A stretch of 64,000 nucleotides of DNA, taken from Shewanella pealeana ATCC 700345 (lineage in GTDB: Bacteria > Pseudomonadota > Gammaproteobacteria > Enterobacterales > Shewanellaceae). Below, in pieces: positions 48,427 to 59,238 of this stretch. The stretch is taken from the NCBI RefSeq assembly GCF_000018285.1, contig NC_009901.1, forward strand, positions 3,657,001 to 3,721,000, given 5' to 3'. Position numbers and translations under genes: made by a program. Numbering within the stretch: the first letter of the stretch is position 1; every line of letters starts with the position of its first letter. The notes beneath the pieces were generated by a model. That model was given only the letters and a program-made list of their open reading frames with translations, did no database searches and was not told the origin of the DNA.

Positions 48427-49971
48427 ATGACAAACAACCAAGCAAACTTAAGCAATCAAGAAGTTAAGTTAATCCCTAGCGATCAACTCATCTCCACCAC
48501 GGATAGGCGTGGCGTGATCACCTACGTTAACCAAAGGTTTATTGAAGTATCAGGTTTCGAGCAAGCAGAACTGATTGGACATAATCACAATATAGTACGT
48601 CATCCAGATATGCCCAAGGCCGCATTTGAAGAGATGTGGGGCAAACTAAAACTAGGGCTTTCTTGGCGCGGAGTGGTCAAGAATCGTTGTAAAGACGGCA
48701 AGTACTATTGGGTCGATGCCTTCGTCTCGCCCCTGTTTGAAAGAGGTGAGCTCATCGGGTATCAATCAGTCCGCATGGCTGCAAGCCCTCAACTCACCGA
48801 TAAAGCCTCTAAAGTCTACCAGCGCCTAAATCAGGGTAAACGTGTTGATGATCCCATCAGCTTAGCCAATAAAAGATTGTTGTCAGCAATTTGTGTCTGC
48901 ACTGGGCTATTGATTGCTGGTGCGATATGGGGATGGACAGTCATCATTGCTGGCATCATTCTAATGGGGATCAATCTTGCCATCTTTTACGATGAAGCTT
49001 TTCGAGTGCCTGAAAAACTGATGAGAATGAAGCAAAAATATGACTCGGTCAGTCGCTTTATCTATTGTGGGCGCGATACCTCTTCTCTATTAGATTTCCA
49101 GTTAATGATGAAAGACGCCAAGCTACAAGGGGTACTTGGACGCTCCCAAGATAATGCCGAGCATATTGAAGATATTGCCAACCAACTGATTGCCGCTACA
49201 GAGCAAACCCATACTGGCTTAAACATTGAAAAACAACAGATAGAGCAGATGGCCAGTGCCACCGAAGAGATGGGAACCACCATCAGCGAAGTCGCTAGAA
49301 ACACCCAATCCACCTCAGACAGCATTCAACATAGCTATCAGTTTTGCCAAGAGAGTCGTGAGAAAATGCAGCAAAATGCCGCAGGTATTCATCAGCTGTC
49401 AGATTCTGTTGCCGAAGCCGCAGCTAACGCACTCTTACTGAATAAAGAGGCCGAGCGAGTCGCCAGCGCGATGTCAGAAATCGATTCAATTGCCGAGCAA
49501 ACCAACTTGCTCGCACTCAATGCAGCTATCGAAGCCGCTCGAGCTGGAGAGCAAGGACGAGGGTTTGCGGTTGTCGCCGATGAAGTAAGAGCACTATCGA
49601 GCCGTACTCAGCAATCAACCACTAGCATTTCTGAGAGTGTTGATAAAATGTTTAGCATGCTCACGCTCTGGTCTAAGCAGATGAATCACAGTAAATCCCA
49701 AGCATTATTATGCAGCAAAGATGCCGAAATCTCCGTACAAAAGGTGGATACCATCTATCAATCGATGAAGAATATTCAACAATTAGCCATCCAAAATGCG
49801 GTTGCGGCAGAACAACAAACCTTAGTTGTGGCCGAGATAAACCAAAATATCAGTCAAATTAGCCAAGCATCGAGTGAGAATCTATGCGCCGTGAACTCGG
49901 TTGAGGCCTCAGTGAAGCAGTTAATAATTAATGCAGAGAAAGCAAAATCTTTGAGGAAAACATTTAGTTAA
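48427..49971 (+). CDS. PAS-containing methyl-accepting chemotaxis protein (Aer-like)
   Basis: The 514-residue chemoreceptor starts with a cytoplasmic PAS domain (about residues 15-115; [32 protein letters not shown], typical of Aer redox sensors that bind FAD). Two close membrane helices (about 150-190) make a hairpin with almost no periplasmic loop. The signalling domain has the hairpin tip [38 protein letters not shown] near 365-400. A redox or energy-taxis role is likely. The ATG at 48427 is preferred to an upstream frame because of the PAS alignment and GGA spacing. Confidence 0.9.
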   Translation: MTNNQANLSNQEVKLIPSDQLISTTDRRGVITYVNQRFIEVSGFEQAELIGHNHNIVRHPDMPKAAFEEMWGKLKLGLSWRGVVKNRCKDGKYYWVDAFVSPLFERGELIGYQSVRMAASPQLTDKASKVYQRLNQGKRVDDPISLANKRLLSAICVCTGLLIAGAIWGWTVIIAGIILMGINLAIFYDEAFRVPEKLMRMKQKYDSVSRFIYCGRDTSSLLDFQLMMKDAKLQGVLGRSQDNAEHIEDIANQLIAATEQTHTGLNIEKQQIEQMASATEEMGTTISEVARNTQSTSDSIQHSYQFCQESREKMQQNAAGIHQLSDSVAEAAANALLLNKEAERVASAMSEIDSIAEQTNLLALNAAIEAARAGEQGRGFAVVADEVRALSSRTQQSTTSISESVDKMFSMLTLWSKQMNHSKSQALLCSKDAEISVQKVDTIYQSMKNIQQLAIQNAVAAEQQTLVVAEINQNISQISQASSENLCAVNSVEASVKQLIINAEKAKSLRKTFS

Positions 49972-50329
49972 TTCCTCTTTTAAAGTCCTTTTGGTCGTTA
50001 CGCAGTCTGCGTGGCGACCAAAACCAACACCAAGCACGCAACAGCAACCCAACATTTATAAACATCTGTTTTAAAAAAGATTTAACCAAAAAAAGTTTTG
50101 TGCTTTTTCGTCAACTTCCGATACAATATAAATAATCACATTGAGCTAATAACTATTCGATGGTAGTGAAATCCACTACAGAATAACTGAATCGTTTTAC
50201 TTAGATGTTTTAAGGCGATAATTTCGCCGACTAACAGTTGAATGGATATTCAATAATATTTCTGTTTATGCATAGACGTCTATTTATCGTCATATTAAGC
50301 AAAAACTCGTTATTTAGGGTGTAGAGAAA
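49972..50329. other. Intergenic region with a stem-loop, MCP | YjiH gene
   Basis: At 49989-50023 TTTTGGTCG pairs with CGACCAAAA, with an inner ACGCA/TGCGT stem. It is 18 bases past the chemoreceptor stop and may act as its terminator, although the T run lies on the wrong side for the plus strand. The remaining 300 bases are AT-rich leader and promoter of the next gene. Confidence 0.5.
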
Positions 50330-51685
50330 GTGTCAGAAAAACAAACCCACAACATAAAAACAATACTCACGTTCATCGTGCCTTCTTTGATTGGCTTGCT
50401 ACTGTTTATGATGCCAATCAATTATCAAGATGCGCTGACTATCCCTATCGCGATCATCTCAAAAGGACTTCAAAATCTTTTAAGTGACGTTTTAGTCGGT
50501 ATCGTGACAGCGATTGTTATCTTTACAGCACTAGCTTCATTATTCACAAAAGTATTAAAGCCTAAATTTATTGTTGAACAGCGTTTTCTAAACTCATTAT
50601 TTAACGTTAGCCCTATCTGGCTAGTCGTACGTGTTCTGGGCGCTATCTTTATTACGCTAACATTTTTCAATGTTGGCCCTGAAGCGATCCGCTCGGGTAG
50701 CACTGGTGCATTAGTGCTGAACGATCTACTACCTGTACTGTTTTCAGTATTTTTATTCGCAGGTATGTTACTGCCACTACTACTGAACTTTGGTTTACTA
50801 GAGCTGTTAGGCACCATGCTAACCAAAGTCATGCGCCCTATCTTTAACCTACCGGGCCGAAGTGCTATCGACTGCATGGCCTCATGGTTAGGTGATGGTA
50901 GTGTGGGTATTTTAATGACCAGCAAGCAGTATGAAGCTCGCTTCTACACCCAAAGAGAAGCTGCTGTGATTGGTACCACCTTCTCAGCAGTGTCAATTAC
51001 CTTCTCTTTAGTGGTGATCTCTCAGGTTCAGCTAGAACATCTTTTTGTGCCTTTCTACTTAACCGTATGTCTTGCAGGTTTCGTTGCCGCAATCGTGGTA
51101 CCTAAGCTGCCACCGCTATCATGGAAGAAAGATCTCTATGTAGACGAGACACCACGTCATGCTGATGATGAAACGGTTCCTGCCGGTCACAACGTATTCT
51201 CTTGGGGTCTGCACCAAGCACTCACTAAGGCTTCTCAAGCCGGTGGCGTTAAGCACACGCTTGTTGATGGCATGAAGAACGTGGTTGATATGATTTTTGG
51301 CGTGATCCCAGTGGTAATGGGTATCGGTACTATCGCGCTAATGATCGCCGAGTTCACCCCAATCTTTGAATATTTGGGTATGCCGTTCATTCCACTACTA
51401 GAGCTACTACAGGTTCCTGAAGCCGCGGCAGCATCGAAGACGATTATGGTGGGCTTTGCGGATATGTTTATCCCAGCTATCTTAGCCAGCTCTATCGAAT
51501 CAGATATGACACGCTTTATCATCGCAACCTTGTCTGTGACTCAGCTGATCTACATGAGTGAAGTGGGCGCGTTACTGATAGGTAGTAAGATCCCAGTTAA
51601 CTTCCTAGAGTTATTCGTGATCTTCATCTTAAGAACATTAGTAACACTGCCAGTTATTGCGGGTGTGGCGCATCTAATTTTCTAA
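50330..51685 (+). CDS. YjiH-family membrane protein with nucleoside-recognition (Gate) domains
   Basis: The 451-residue inner-membrane protein has about 10-11 membrane segments and two Gate-type regions (LLGTMLTKVMRPIFNLPGRSAIDCMASWLGDGSVGILMTSKQYEARFYTQREAAVIGTTFS, the conserved core of the family, near residues 165-220). YjiH proteins are thought to carry nucleosides or related solutes, without firm proof. Translation starts at a GTG with GAGAAA upstream. It is a single gene with its own terminator. Confidence 0.8.
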   Translation: MSEKQTHNIKTILTFIVPSLIGLLLFMMPINYQDALTIPIAIISKGLQNLLSDVLVGIVTAIVIFTALASLFTKVLKPKFIVEQRFLNSLFNVSPIWLVVRVLGAIFITLTFFNVGPEAIRSGSTGALVLNDLLPVLFSVFLFAGMLLPLLLNFGLLELLGTMLTKVMRPIFNLPGRSAIDCMASWLGDGSVGILMTSKQYEARFYTQREAAVIGTTFSAVSITFSLVVISQVQLEHLFVPFYLTVCLAGFVAAIVVPKLPPLSWKKDLYVDETPRHADDETVPAGHNVFSWGLHQALTKASQAGGVKHTLVDGMKNVVDMIFGVIPVVMGIGTIALMIAEFTPIFEYLGMPFIPLLELLQVPEAAAASKTIMVGFADMFIPAILASSIESDMTRFIIATLSVTQLIYMSEVGALLIGSKIPVNFLELFVIFILRTLVTLPVIAGVAHLIF

Positions 51686-51703
51686 GCTTGCCCCCAAAAA
51701 TAT

Positions 51704-51732
51704 AAAAAGGAGCGAATTTTCGCTCCTTTTTT
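51704..51732 (+). terminator. Intrinsic terminator of the YjiH-family gene
   Basis: A perfect 13-bp stem, AAAAAGGAGCGAA with its complement, has a 2-4 base loop and ends in six T. Confidence 0.9.
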
Positions 51733-51843
51733 GTATCTGTAATCCTTCCCCGAAGCTCGTCACAAAGTCGACATAAATAGTTCATCCTGTCGTCAATAAG
51801 CTCTTTTACGCTAGCGCTAACACATAGTTTCAGTGGCAAACCA

Positions 51844-52725
51844 ATGACCAAGCAGCCAAACACTAAGTCTCAACAAACAACATCTACAGTCAGCCCTATC
51901 CATCCGTTTTCAGCGCCTTTGTGTGTCAATGCCCTGTGGTTATCCGACGTTCATTTAGGTAGCAAAGACTGTAAGGCTGAGTATCTGCTACAGCTACTTA
52001 AACAAGTCGAAACTGAGTCATTATATCTAGTGGGTGACATCTTTGATGTCTGGGCATTAAAGCGCCGAGTCTACTGGCCTGAATCCCATAACAAGGTATT
52101 ACAACAACTATTAAAAATGGCGCGTGATGGCACCAAGCTTGTCTATATCCCAGGTAACCATGATGAAATATTAAAGCCATATAGTGGTTTTCACCTTTGG
52201 GATCTGTCTATCGCTAACGAATATATTCACACTGGTGTGACTGGCCGAAAATATCTCATGCTACACGGCGATCAGTTTGATTCTGAAGTCTGTGTCGGCC
52301 GAGCTTACGCCAAGCTAGGTGACCATCTATATGACCTATTACTACTGCTAAACCGTGGACTTCATAAGGTACGTAATTGGCTTGGCTATCCATACTGGTC
52401 GTTAGCCAGCTATATCAAATTACGCATCAACAAGGCTCAACAAGCCATTAACGATTATCAGTCTGCTGTGCTGCGTTACGCAAATAGCAAAGACGTCGAT
52501 GCTGTGATCTGTGGTCACATCCACCAGCCGGCTCTGAATATTCAAGATAAGATCCTTTATGCCAATGATGGTGATTGGGTGGAGAACTGCACCTTAATCG
52601 CAGAATCTAATCAGGGCGACATTCATCTGCTTAAGTGGAACGAAACTACAGCACAGGCCGAAATCATCTGCTGCCACTCTTTTGATGATAACCAGCAAGC
52701 ACCAAGGCAGCAGCACGTTGCCTAA
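51844..52725 (+). CDS. LpxH-like metallophosphoesterase
   Basis: The 293-residue protein resembles UDP-2,3-diacylglucosamine pyrophosphatase family enzymes. Metal-binding motifs are in order: WLSDVHLGSKDCKAEYL near residue 34, YLVGDIFDVWALK near 60, IPGNHDE near 100, MLHGDQFD near 138 and CGHIHQP near 220. It is longer than classical LpxH (about 240 residues) and has an extended helical insert (AYAKLGDHLYDLLLLLNRGLHKV). Housekeeping LpxH is probably elsewhere, so lipid A synthesis is not certain. Confidence 0.82.
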   Translation: MTKQPNTKSQQTTSTVSPIHPFSAPLCVNALWLSDVHLGSKDCKAEYLLQLLKQVETESLYLVGDIFDVWALKRRVYWPESHNKVLQQLLKMARDGTKLVYIPGNHDEILKPYSGFHLWDLSIANEYIHTGVTGRKYLMLHGDQFDSEVCVGRAYAKLGDHLYDLLLLLNRGLHKVRNWLGYPYWSLASYIKLRINKAQQAINDYQSAVLRYANSKDVDAVICGHIHQPALNIQDKILYANDGDWVENCTLIAESNQGDIHLLKWNETTAQAEIICCHSFDDNQQAPRQQHVA

Positions 52726-52801
52726 GCTATTCTACTGAAGGGTTCATAGATAAGTCTCCAAAGTGTCAACTTATCTCAGGACGGGACAGACACTACATAA
52801 C

Positions 52802-52832
52802 AAAAAGCCAGTCACTGATGACTGGCTTTTTT
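52802..52832. terminator. Bidirectional terminator, phosphoesterase / purine permease
   Basis: AAAAAGCCAGTC (52802-52813) pairs with GACTGGCTTTTT (52820-52831) around a 6-base loop, with T runs on both strands. It separates convergent genes. Confidence 0.9.
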
Positions 52833-52870
52833 ATGGTTATGGTTAGACTATAGGTAATTGGAAATCGAAA

Positions 52871-54229
52871 TTAAATCGCCCAACCGCCCATATAGAACAC
52901 CACCAAACCTAAGGTAATCGCAAGCACACCCGGCTTGAGTTTGCGCCACTCACCGCTACATAGACGGCCAATAACAAGTGTCACAAAGCCTAATAAAATA
53001 CCAGTGACGATATTACAGCTTAAGATAATAAATACTGCACAGGTCAAGCCTGCCATAGCATCGACTTTATCGTCAAAATCCAGCTTAGTCACATTACTTA
53101 GCATCAACAGACCCACATACATTAGCGCTGGAGCCGTTGCATAAGCTGGCACTAGGTAGCTAAGTGGCGCTAAGAACATCATTAGCAGGAACAGCACACC
53201 GACGATTGTTGCCGTTAGGCCTGTTTTACCACCCGCAGCAGTACCTGCTGCCGACTCGATATAAACAGCAGCGGGTGCGCCGCCGACTGCGCCAGCAAAG
53301 ATGCTGCTAACAGAGTCTGAAGTTAATGCCTTACCACCATCGATGATGTTGTCATTCTTATCGAGCAGATCGGCTTGCCCCGCAACCGCACGAATCGTGC
53401 CTGTTGCATCAAAAATTGCCGTCATCACCAAGGCTAATACGATAGGCAGAACTACAGGGTTCAATGCGCCCATGATATCGAGCTGGCCGATAAGTGAGTT
53501 ATCAGACATCAAGTCTGGCAGCGCGAAAAAGCCTTGGAACTTGACGGCAGGATCGAATATTAAACCAAATACCGATAGCGCTATGATCACCACAAGGATG
53601 CCACCTGGCATGCCGCGGCGCTCAAGACCGATAGTCGCTGCAAGCCCAATAATCGTCGCAATCACAGGTAGGCTATGAATATCGCCTAGCGCCACAGGCA
53701 AGCCTGTATCGTTGGCAACAATCAACTGCACGCTGTTAGTAGCAATTAACAGTAGAAACAAGCCGATACCAATACCCGTACCGTGAGCAATACCTTTTGG
53801 CAAGTTAGTCAGTACCCACTGACGCACGCCGGTCACACTCACTAGCGTGAATACGATACCCATCAAGAAGATAGCGCCAAGAGTCACAGGAATAGAGATC
53901 CCTTGACCTAACACCATACTAAAAGCGGTGAAAGCGGTTAGCGAAATCGCGCAGCCAATCGCCATTGGCAAGTTCGCCCATAAGCCCATCAGTAATGAGC
54001 CAAAGGCCGCAATTAAACAGGTCGCAATAAAGACTGCACCTGTATCAAATCCGGCAGCGCCTAACATATTCGGCACCACAATCACCGAATACACCATGGC
54101 TAGAAACGTGGTAAAACCCGCGATCACTTCGCGTCTTAGGGTGCTTCCACGAGCTGATATTTTGAAATAACGATCCAGAACTGAATCGGCAGGAGTAACA
54201 GGGGTTGCAAGAGTCTGTTCAGACTTCAT
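52871..54229 (-). CDS. NCS2 purine permease, AzgA/PbuG type
   Basis: The 452-residue inner-membrane protein imports hypoxanthine, guanine or adenine with protons. It has about 13-14 membrane helices. Conserved AzgA-branch regions are [21 protein letters not shown] near residue 40, [22 protein letters not shown] near 150, and [22 protein letters not shown] near 280 followed by [35 protein letters not shown]. The ATG at 54229 ([10 protein letters not shown]) is preferred to a GTG 108 bases upstream. It is a single gene. Confidence 0.9.
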   Translation of the reverse strand: MKSEQTLATPVTPADSVLDRYFKISARGSTLRREVIAGFTTFLAMVYSVIVVPNMLGAAGFDTGAVFIATCLIAAFGSLLMGLWANLPMAIGCAISLTAFTAFSMVLGQGISIPVTLGAIFLMGIVFTLVSVTGVRQWVLTNLPKGIAHGTGIGIGLFLLLIATNSVQLIVANDTGLPVALGDIHSLPVIATIIGLAATIGLERRGMPGGILVVIIALSVFGLIFDPAVKFQGFFALPDLMSDNSLIGQLDIMGALNPVVLPIVLALVMTAIFDATGTIRAVAGQADLLDKNDNIIDGGKALTSDSVSSIFAGAVGGAPAAVYIESAAGTAAGGKTGLTATIVGVLFLLMMFLAPLSYLVPAYATAPALMYVGLLMLSNVTKLDFDDKVDAMAGLTCAVFIILSCNIVTGILLGFVTLVIGRLCSGEWRKLKPGVLAITLGLVVFYMGGWAI

Positions 54230-54579
54230 AGTAGTAATACCTTTTGATCTCTTAAATATGGTTAACCAATTGAGTTCAATTGGCCACTTGGCTATGGCAG
54301 GTAGAGCCCCGACTAAAATATCGGGTGAGAGATCCACTTATGCTATAAATAGACACAAGTGACCTGCGAGCAATATGCCTGGTAAAATTTACTCTTACCA
54401 ACACAGCCTTTGTTGGCGCGGAGTGTACCGCAATCGAGACAGAGGAAATAGCTCACTGGGAATATTTTTGATTAGTATCAAGAAAAACCTGTCATTAACT
54501 TGGGACTTTTTCACTCTAACTTATTTAAAACACAAAAAAGCAGCACCTAAGTACTGCTTTCACACTGCCAACCTAATGC
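54230..54579. other. Intergenic region, NCS2 permease | RhlE-like helicase
   Basis: This 350-base gap holds the permease promoter and, at its right end (54534-54560), a hairpin AAAGCAG / CTGCTTT with a T run on the minus strand that should end the helicase transcript. I looked for a purine-riboswitch core and for a clear PurR palindrome and found neither. Confidence 0.55.
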
Positions 54580-55824
54580 TTATCGGCGGCGATTACTGCC
54601 TCCCAAGGCGCGCCTCTTAGCTCTTTGACGCTGAGCCGTTTTGCTATTCTTTCGACTAACAGGTTCGCTCTTGGTTAAGTCCGGCTCAAAACCTGGCAGC
54701 CATTGCGGTGCCAAGCGTTTATCTAACACCGTCTCCACCTCTTCAAGCAGTAAGGCATCATCTTCACTATATAGAGTTACCGCTTTGCCCACACTACCTG
54801 CGCGCCCAGTACGGCCGATCCGGTGGATGTAATCTTCGGCAATAAAGGGGATCTCATAGTTGACCACGTATTTAAGCTCAACAATATCTAACCCTCTAGC
54901 TGCTACATCGGTAGCCACAAGCGCTTTAATCTTGCCCTGCTTAAAATCATTGAGCACCTGTTCTCGAGCACCTTGGCCTAAGTCACCATGAAACGCCTTA
55001 GTCTCAATTCCGGTCGCTAACATCTTTTGTGCAATAGTATCGGCGGTCTGCTTCTTGCGGCTAAAAATAAGCACCTGATGCCAGTCATACTTCTTGATTA
55101 GATGACAAATCAACTCTGTCTTACGATCACTATCTACGGCATAGACTATCTGCTCAACACTGTCTGCAGCGCTATTGGCTTTATCGACCTCTATTCGTGC
55201 AGGTTTATGCAATAGCTTCTTACTTAAATCATAAATTGCCGTGCTAAAGGTGGCCGAAAATAGCGAGGTCTGACGCTTAGCCGGCAGACGCGTTAAGATG
55301 GCACTAATTTCATCCATAAAACCCATGTCTAGCATGCGATCGGCTTCATCGAATACTAAGTAGTCAATACTCGATAGGTTCAATGAGCCACGGCGAAGGT
55401 GATCTAGCAAGCGTCCCGGTGTCGCGACAATAATATCGCAGCCCGCAGCTAATTTTGTTGCCTGAGCATCAATACTCACACCACCATAGATCACCACGCT
55501 AGCAATATCTGTATTAACCGCATACTGGCTAACATTGCCGTTCACTTGCACTGCGAGCTCTCGCGTTGGCACTAAGATAAGCGCAGTGGGCAGTCGGCTA
55601 GTCAAACAATCCTCGGCGCTTCTATCGAGCAAGCGTTGCAGTAGTGGCAAGGTGAATGCGGCGGTTTTACCTGTCCCAGTTTGCGCGCTCGCCATGATAT
55701 CTTGACCGCTTAAAATAACCGGGATAGCCTCGGCTTGAATGGCCGTTGGCTGTTGGTAGCCTTTTTGCGCAAGCACGCGTTGAAGTTTGTCACCTAAGGG
55801 GAGAGATGAAAATGACACTGACAT
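54580..55824 (-). CDS. rhlE: DEAD-box RNA helicase, RhlE family
   Basis: The 414-residue ATP-dependent RNA helicase is probably involved in ribosome maturation. Motifs in order: a Q motif at GYQQPTAIQ, motif I ASAQTGTGKTAAF near residue 43, Ia PTRELAVQ, motif II VFDEADRMLDMGF near 155, III FSATFS near 190, and C-terminal HRIGRTGRAG near 330. The basic tail is short (RKNSKTAQRQRAKRRALGGSNRRR-like). It shares the fold but not close sequence with the helicase at 24.6 kb; which one is the true RhlE ortholog is unclear. Confidence 0.9.
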   Translation of the reverse strand: MSVSFSSLPLGDKLQRVLAQKGYQQPTAIQAEAIPVILSGQDIMASAQTGTGKTAAFTLPLLQRLLDRSAEDCLTSRLPTALILVPTRELAVQVNGNVSQYAVNTDIASVVIYGGVSIDAQATKLAAGCDIIVATPGRLLDHLRRGSLNLSSIDYLVFDEADRMLDMGFMDEISAILTRLPAKRQTSLFSATFSTAIYDLSKKLLHKPARIEVDKANSAADSVEQIVYAVDSDRKTELICHLIKKYDWHQVLIFSRKKQTADTIAQKMLATGIETKAFHGDLGQGAREQVLNDFKQGKIKALVATDVAARGLDIVELKYVVNYEIPFIAEDYIHRIGRTGRAGSVGKAVTLYSEDDALLLEEVETVLDKRLAPQWLPGFEPDLTKSEPVSRKNSKTAQRQRAKRRALGGSNRRR

Positions 55825-55933
55825 TCCTTAACTTGATCCAAGAATCACAATCTAAACAGCTGCAGAGTTTAACAGAAGTCTTCTCTAATAATTAAACATT
55901 AAACTGCCACTGAAGTGCTTCTCCTACTATGGG

Positions 55934-56932
55934 TTATTCCAGCCACCAGCTTTTGTCTATCACCGGGGTGTTAGCTGGTAGGGTAGGATTATCTAAGTAG
56001 AACAATTTTCGTTTTGGCAATTGGGCTTGTTTTATCTGCGCTTTATGATGTTTTAAGAATAGCTGCTTAAAAGAGCCATCGTTCAACGCCAGATTAAGGC
56101 CTTCCTCTAGTCGCTCTGCCAATAGCGGGTTATTGTTATTAACGAAGAAATACACTGGGTATTCATATTGCAGCGCGATATGCTTATCGATAACCAGATC
56201 TGGATAGCGACCTGAATTTTCTCTTTGCTCACGCCAAGCCTCATTCACACCTCTAGGAAAGTAATCGAAGCGTTTAGCGTTAAGCATGGCGAACAGGTTC
56301 TGATAAGTGGGCTGCTTTTGCACCGAAATATTATTACTGTCTAAAATAGCCATGTCAGCCCAGTGAAATACAAACCCGGCTTCGAATTGCTGTTTAAATT
56401 GCACAAAGCTATCAATTTCTATGCTATCAATTTTTAAGCTATCGTTTTCAGAGCTAGCCACTGCAGCAAAACGTTCAACATTATCTTTATGTATGAGTAG
56501 CACCCGTAAACCTAAGATCCCGCGCATGATAGGCACTCTCACAGGAAGAAACTCTTGTTCCCGCTGCTTGGTTGTCGCAAGAAAAACCACATCGATCTCA
56601 TTATCTTCTAACATAACCAGACCGCGACTTTGAGTGACGACCTGCTCGAGAGGCTCGAGCTTTACCGTGCCATACTTTGATGCCGTTTTCTCAAGTACCA
56701 AGTTAAGTAGGGCAATGCGATAATTGAAGCGGGAATCGACCTGAAAATATTTCAGTATCAGCGGTTCTGAAGCCAAGCCTACAACTGTATCTATTGAAAC
56801 GTCTCCTTTCTCCACAGAAATAGGATTATTTTCGCTAACGGGGTTAAACTCTTCGTTCGCGAACGAGTAACAACTCACTATAGTGAGCATGATAGAGCTC
56901 AATAATTTAAGCGACTTACTTCTGCTAATCAT
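55934..56932 (-). CDS. Periplasmic solute-binding protein, family 3-like
   Basis: The 332-residue protein has a signal peptide (about residues 1-25, ending CYSFA-NEE) and a type II periplasmic binding fold related to amino-acid-binding (PBPb) proteins: SRFNYRIALLNLVLEKTASKYG, LVMLEDNEIDVVFLATTKQREQEF and the final GLNLALNDGSFKQLFLKHH typical of the family end. No transporter genes are nearby, so it may act as a sensor or orphan receptor. Confidence in the fold is moderate to high; the ligand is unknown. Confidence 0.78.
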   Translation of the reverse strand: MISRSKSLKLLSSIMLTIVSCYSFANEEFNPVSENNPISVEKGDVSIDTVVGLASEPLILKYFQVDSRFNYRIALLNLVLEKTASKYGTVKLEPLEQVVTQSRGLVMLEDNEIDVVFLATTKQREQEFLPVRVPIMRGILGLRVLLIHKDNVERFAAVASSENDSLKIDSIEIDSFVQFKQQFEAGFVFHWADMAILDSNNISVQKQPTYQNLFAMLNAKRFDYFPRGVNEAWREQRENSGRYPDLVIDKHIALQYEYPVYFFVNNNNPLLAERLEEGLNLALNDGSFKQLFLKHHKAQIKQAQLPKRKLFYLDNPTLPANTPVIDKSWWLE

Positions 56933-57162
56933 CTAATTTTCTTATCACCCAACCTTTCAATATCTTACCATCTCACTATGATGGTCGAATAACCTAATAA
57001 TTGAAACAGCCATAATAACTCACCAGCAAAGCGGACAAGCTCATTCCCCAGCCCCTTACAGCTATTTGTCTATCCTGCCGTATAATGCCTCAGCGGTTGT
57101 TTGATTGTTTTTCGCACTTTTGCTTATACTGTGCTCACAGCATTGATTATAAGAAAAACAAT

Positions 57163-58350
57163 ATGGAACTCAGTAAAATAGCTAACATCAGCCTCGCTGC
57201 GCTCATCAGCTTACAGGCCTTTGACTCTATTGCTGCAGTTGAATTCTTCGACCCTATTGATGGCTACTTTGATGCTGGCCAATACCTTGCCGAAAACGCC
57301 TATGGCTTTTTACCCGTCCCCACCATTATAACTGAGCCGTCTGTGGGTAACGGCATTGCCGTGATGGGGATGTTTTTGCATGAAAGTGCCGAGCAACAAC
57401 AGGCGCGCAAGGAGCTTGCCACTCACTCTATCGATGGCGGCGCGCAGCTATTAACACCAGGGATCTCGGTTGTCGGCGTTGGCGCAACGGATAACGGCAC
57501 TAAGATGGCATTTGCGGGCCATAGGCAAACTTGGGCGCAAGATAGCGTTCGCTACCTCGTTGGTGGCGGTTACGGCGACATCAATATGAGCTTTTATAGC
57601 CAAAGTGATTTTGCACAAGATTTGTCATTAGATATGAATATGCAAGGCTTCGGTATTATTCAAAAGCTGCAATACCGCATTAACTCAAGCCCGCTGTTTC
57701 TTGGGGTATCGCAAAAATATCTTAGCTTAGATTTAAGCAGTCGCCGTGAGTTTGACAATATTCCACCTGAGCTTATAGATAGGCTAACCGATATCATAGA
57801 TACATCGCCTAAGGTGTCCTCTATTGGAGCGATTGTGGAATACGACAGCTTGAATAATTTCTTTCTCCCCACCAGCGGCTACAATTATCTACTCGAATAC
57901 GACTGGTTTAGCAAAGATATCGGTAGCGACTACAACTACCAAACGCTTAATGTTAAAGGGCTAAACTATTGGCCTCTATCAAACAGCCTCACCTTAGGTG
58001 TAAAACTGCATTACCAAACCATCGACAGTGACGGCCGCCTGCCTATTTTCACCTATCCCTTTATCGATCTACGCGGTATACCGAAGAACCGTTATCAGGG
58101 GCAAAATGTCGGCTCAGGTGAAGTGCAAATCATGTGGAAACTCAACCCTCGCTGGATGTTACTCTCATTCGCTGGCAGCGGACTCGCGGGTAAAAGCTCT
58201 AGTGATATGTGGGATAGCGAACTGCAAAATGCCTATGGTGCTGGCTTTAGGTACACCATAGCTAGGCGCTATGGCTTACACATGGGAGTCGATGTGGCGC
58301 GGGGGCCTGAAGACACGGCTTTGTATATCAATGTCGGCAGCGGATTTTAA
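57163..58350 (+). CDS. BamA/TamA-like outer-membrane beta-barrel protein
   Basis: The 395-residue protein starts with a signal peptide (MELSKIANISLAALISLQAF, cleavage near SIAA). Most of it is alternating strands of an outer-membrane barrel. The last part resembles the C-terminal repeat of Omp85 (bacterial surface antigen): GFRYTIARRYGLHMGVDVARGPEDTALYINVGSGF, ending in Phe. There are no POTRA domains. Short POTRA-less relatives occur in many bacteria with unknown role. The ATG at 57163 is chosen because the upstream frame lacks a signal peptide. Confidence 0.75.
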   Translation: MELSKIANISLAALISLQAFDSIAAVEFFDPIDGYFDAGQYLAENAYGFLPVPTIITEPSVGNGIAVMGMFLHESAEQQQARKELATHSIDGGAQLLTPGISVVGVGATDNGTKMAFAGHRQTWAQDSVRYLVGGGYGDINMSFYSQSDFAQDLSLDMNMQGFGIIQKLQYRINSSPLFLGVSQKYLSLDLSSRREFDNIPPELIDRLTDIIDTSPKVSSIGAIVEYDSLNNFFLPTSGYNYLLEYDWFSKDIGSDYNYQTLNVKGLNYWPLSNSLTLGVKLHYQTIDSDGRLPIFTYPFIDLRGIPKNRYQGQNVGSGEVQIMWKLNPRWMLLSFAGSGLAGKSSSDMWDSELQNAYGAGFRYTIARRYGLHMGVDVARGPEDTALYINVGSGF

Positions 58351-58509
58351 CGTACTAGAACGCCCCTCCCCTGCCATATAGTTTAGGCGAAACTTATATA
58401 GCGTGAAGTGGCTCACAACTCACCAAAAAATCGAAAAACAAAACCGCGTAAACCGCTTAAGATCACAGTTTAACTGAGCAAAAAAACGACAATAGCAATC
58501 CGTTTTTCC

Positions 58510-59079
58510 ATGTCTGTTAGGTTTTGCCGTTTCGTGTTCGAATTATCACATCAAGCTTTATTATGGGCTCAAGCCTTAGGCTTTATCTCAATGGCCATTG
58601 GCTGGTGGGCTAACTATCAGGAAAATGATCAACAATTATTCTCAGGCAACCTCATCGCTTCTTGTCTCACAGCTATTCACTTAGGCTTACTCGGCAGCAC
58701 ATTGGGTATGTTCAACCAAGTTGTTAATGCTATGCGTTTTGCGACTTGTCGACATAGCTCGAGCCTAGATGGTTATTTAAGGAATATCTTGCCACTGCTA
58801 TTTTCAAGTATTGCTGTACTACAGGGGTTTGTATGGGCCGAACATTGGAGTGAGTGGTGCGCAGTTGCTAGCGCTGTACTGATGAGTTTTGCCCTATTTC
58901 ACTTAAAGGGCGGGCACTTACGCTGCGCCATGATGATAAGTAATGTTCTCAGCCTAACCCTTTCAATCCATTTATTATCTTGGTCTGGGATCTTATATCA
59001 ACTGGTAACACTGGTTATTTTAGCACACGGTTTATTGCCTCAAAAACAAACTGATTTATCCACTGAACAAACCGCTTAA
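58510..59079 (+). CDS. Hypothetical membrane protein
   Basis: The 189-residue protein has about five membrane helices (about residues 13-33, 45-70, 93-113, 116-135 and 150-178) separated by short loops. I do not recognise a family. There is no good ribosome site before the ATG at 58510, so the start is uncertain, although the frame is clearly coding in composition. It lies between the BamA-like barrel gene and a PilZ gene on the same strand. Confidence 0.6.
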   Translation: MSVRFCRFVFELSHQALLWAQALGFISMAIGWWANYQENDQQLFSGNLIASCLTAIHLGLLGSTLGMFNQVVNAMRFATCRHSSSLDGYLRNILPLLFSSIAVLQGFVWAEHWSEWCAVASAVLMSFALFHLKGGHLRCAMMISNVLSLTLSIHLLSWSGILYQLVTLVILAHGLLPQKQTDLSTEQTA

Positions 59080-59238
59080 GGCTTACCGTACGATATCGAC
59101 TAACTGCTTATTAACAGCAAATTTGTTGGCATAGGTATCGCTTAGCGAGTGGTATTAATGATTAGTATTAGCTAGGATTACGCTAAGATTATGATACGAG
59201 CGTAGCAACCTACACTCAGTAGGAATACAAGGAATGGT

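Noticed and set aside
54230..54579. Purine riboswitch before the NCS2 permease
   Set aside because: I could not find the conserved purine-riboswitch core, and such riboswitches are rare in gammaproteobacteria.
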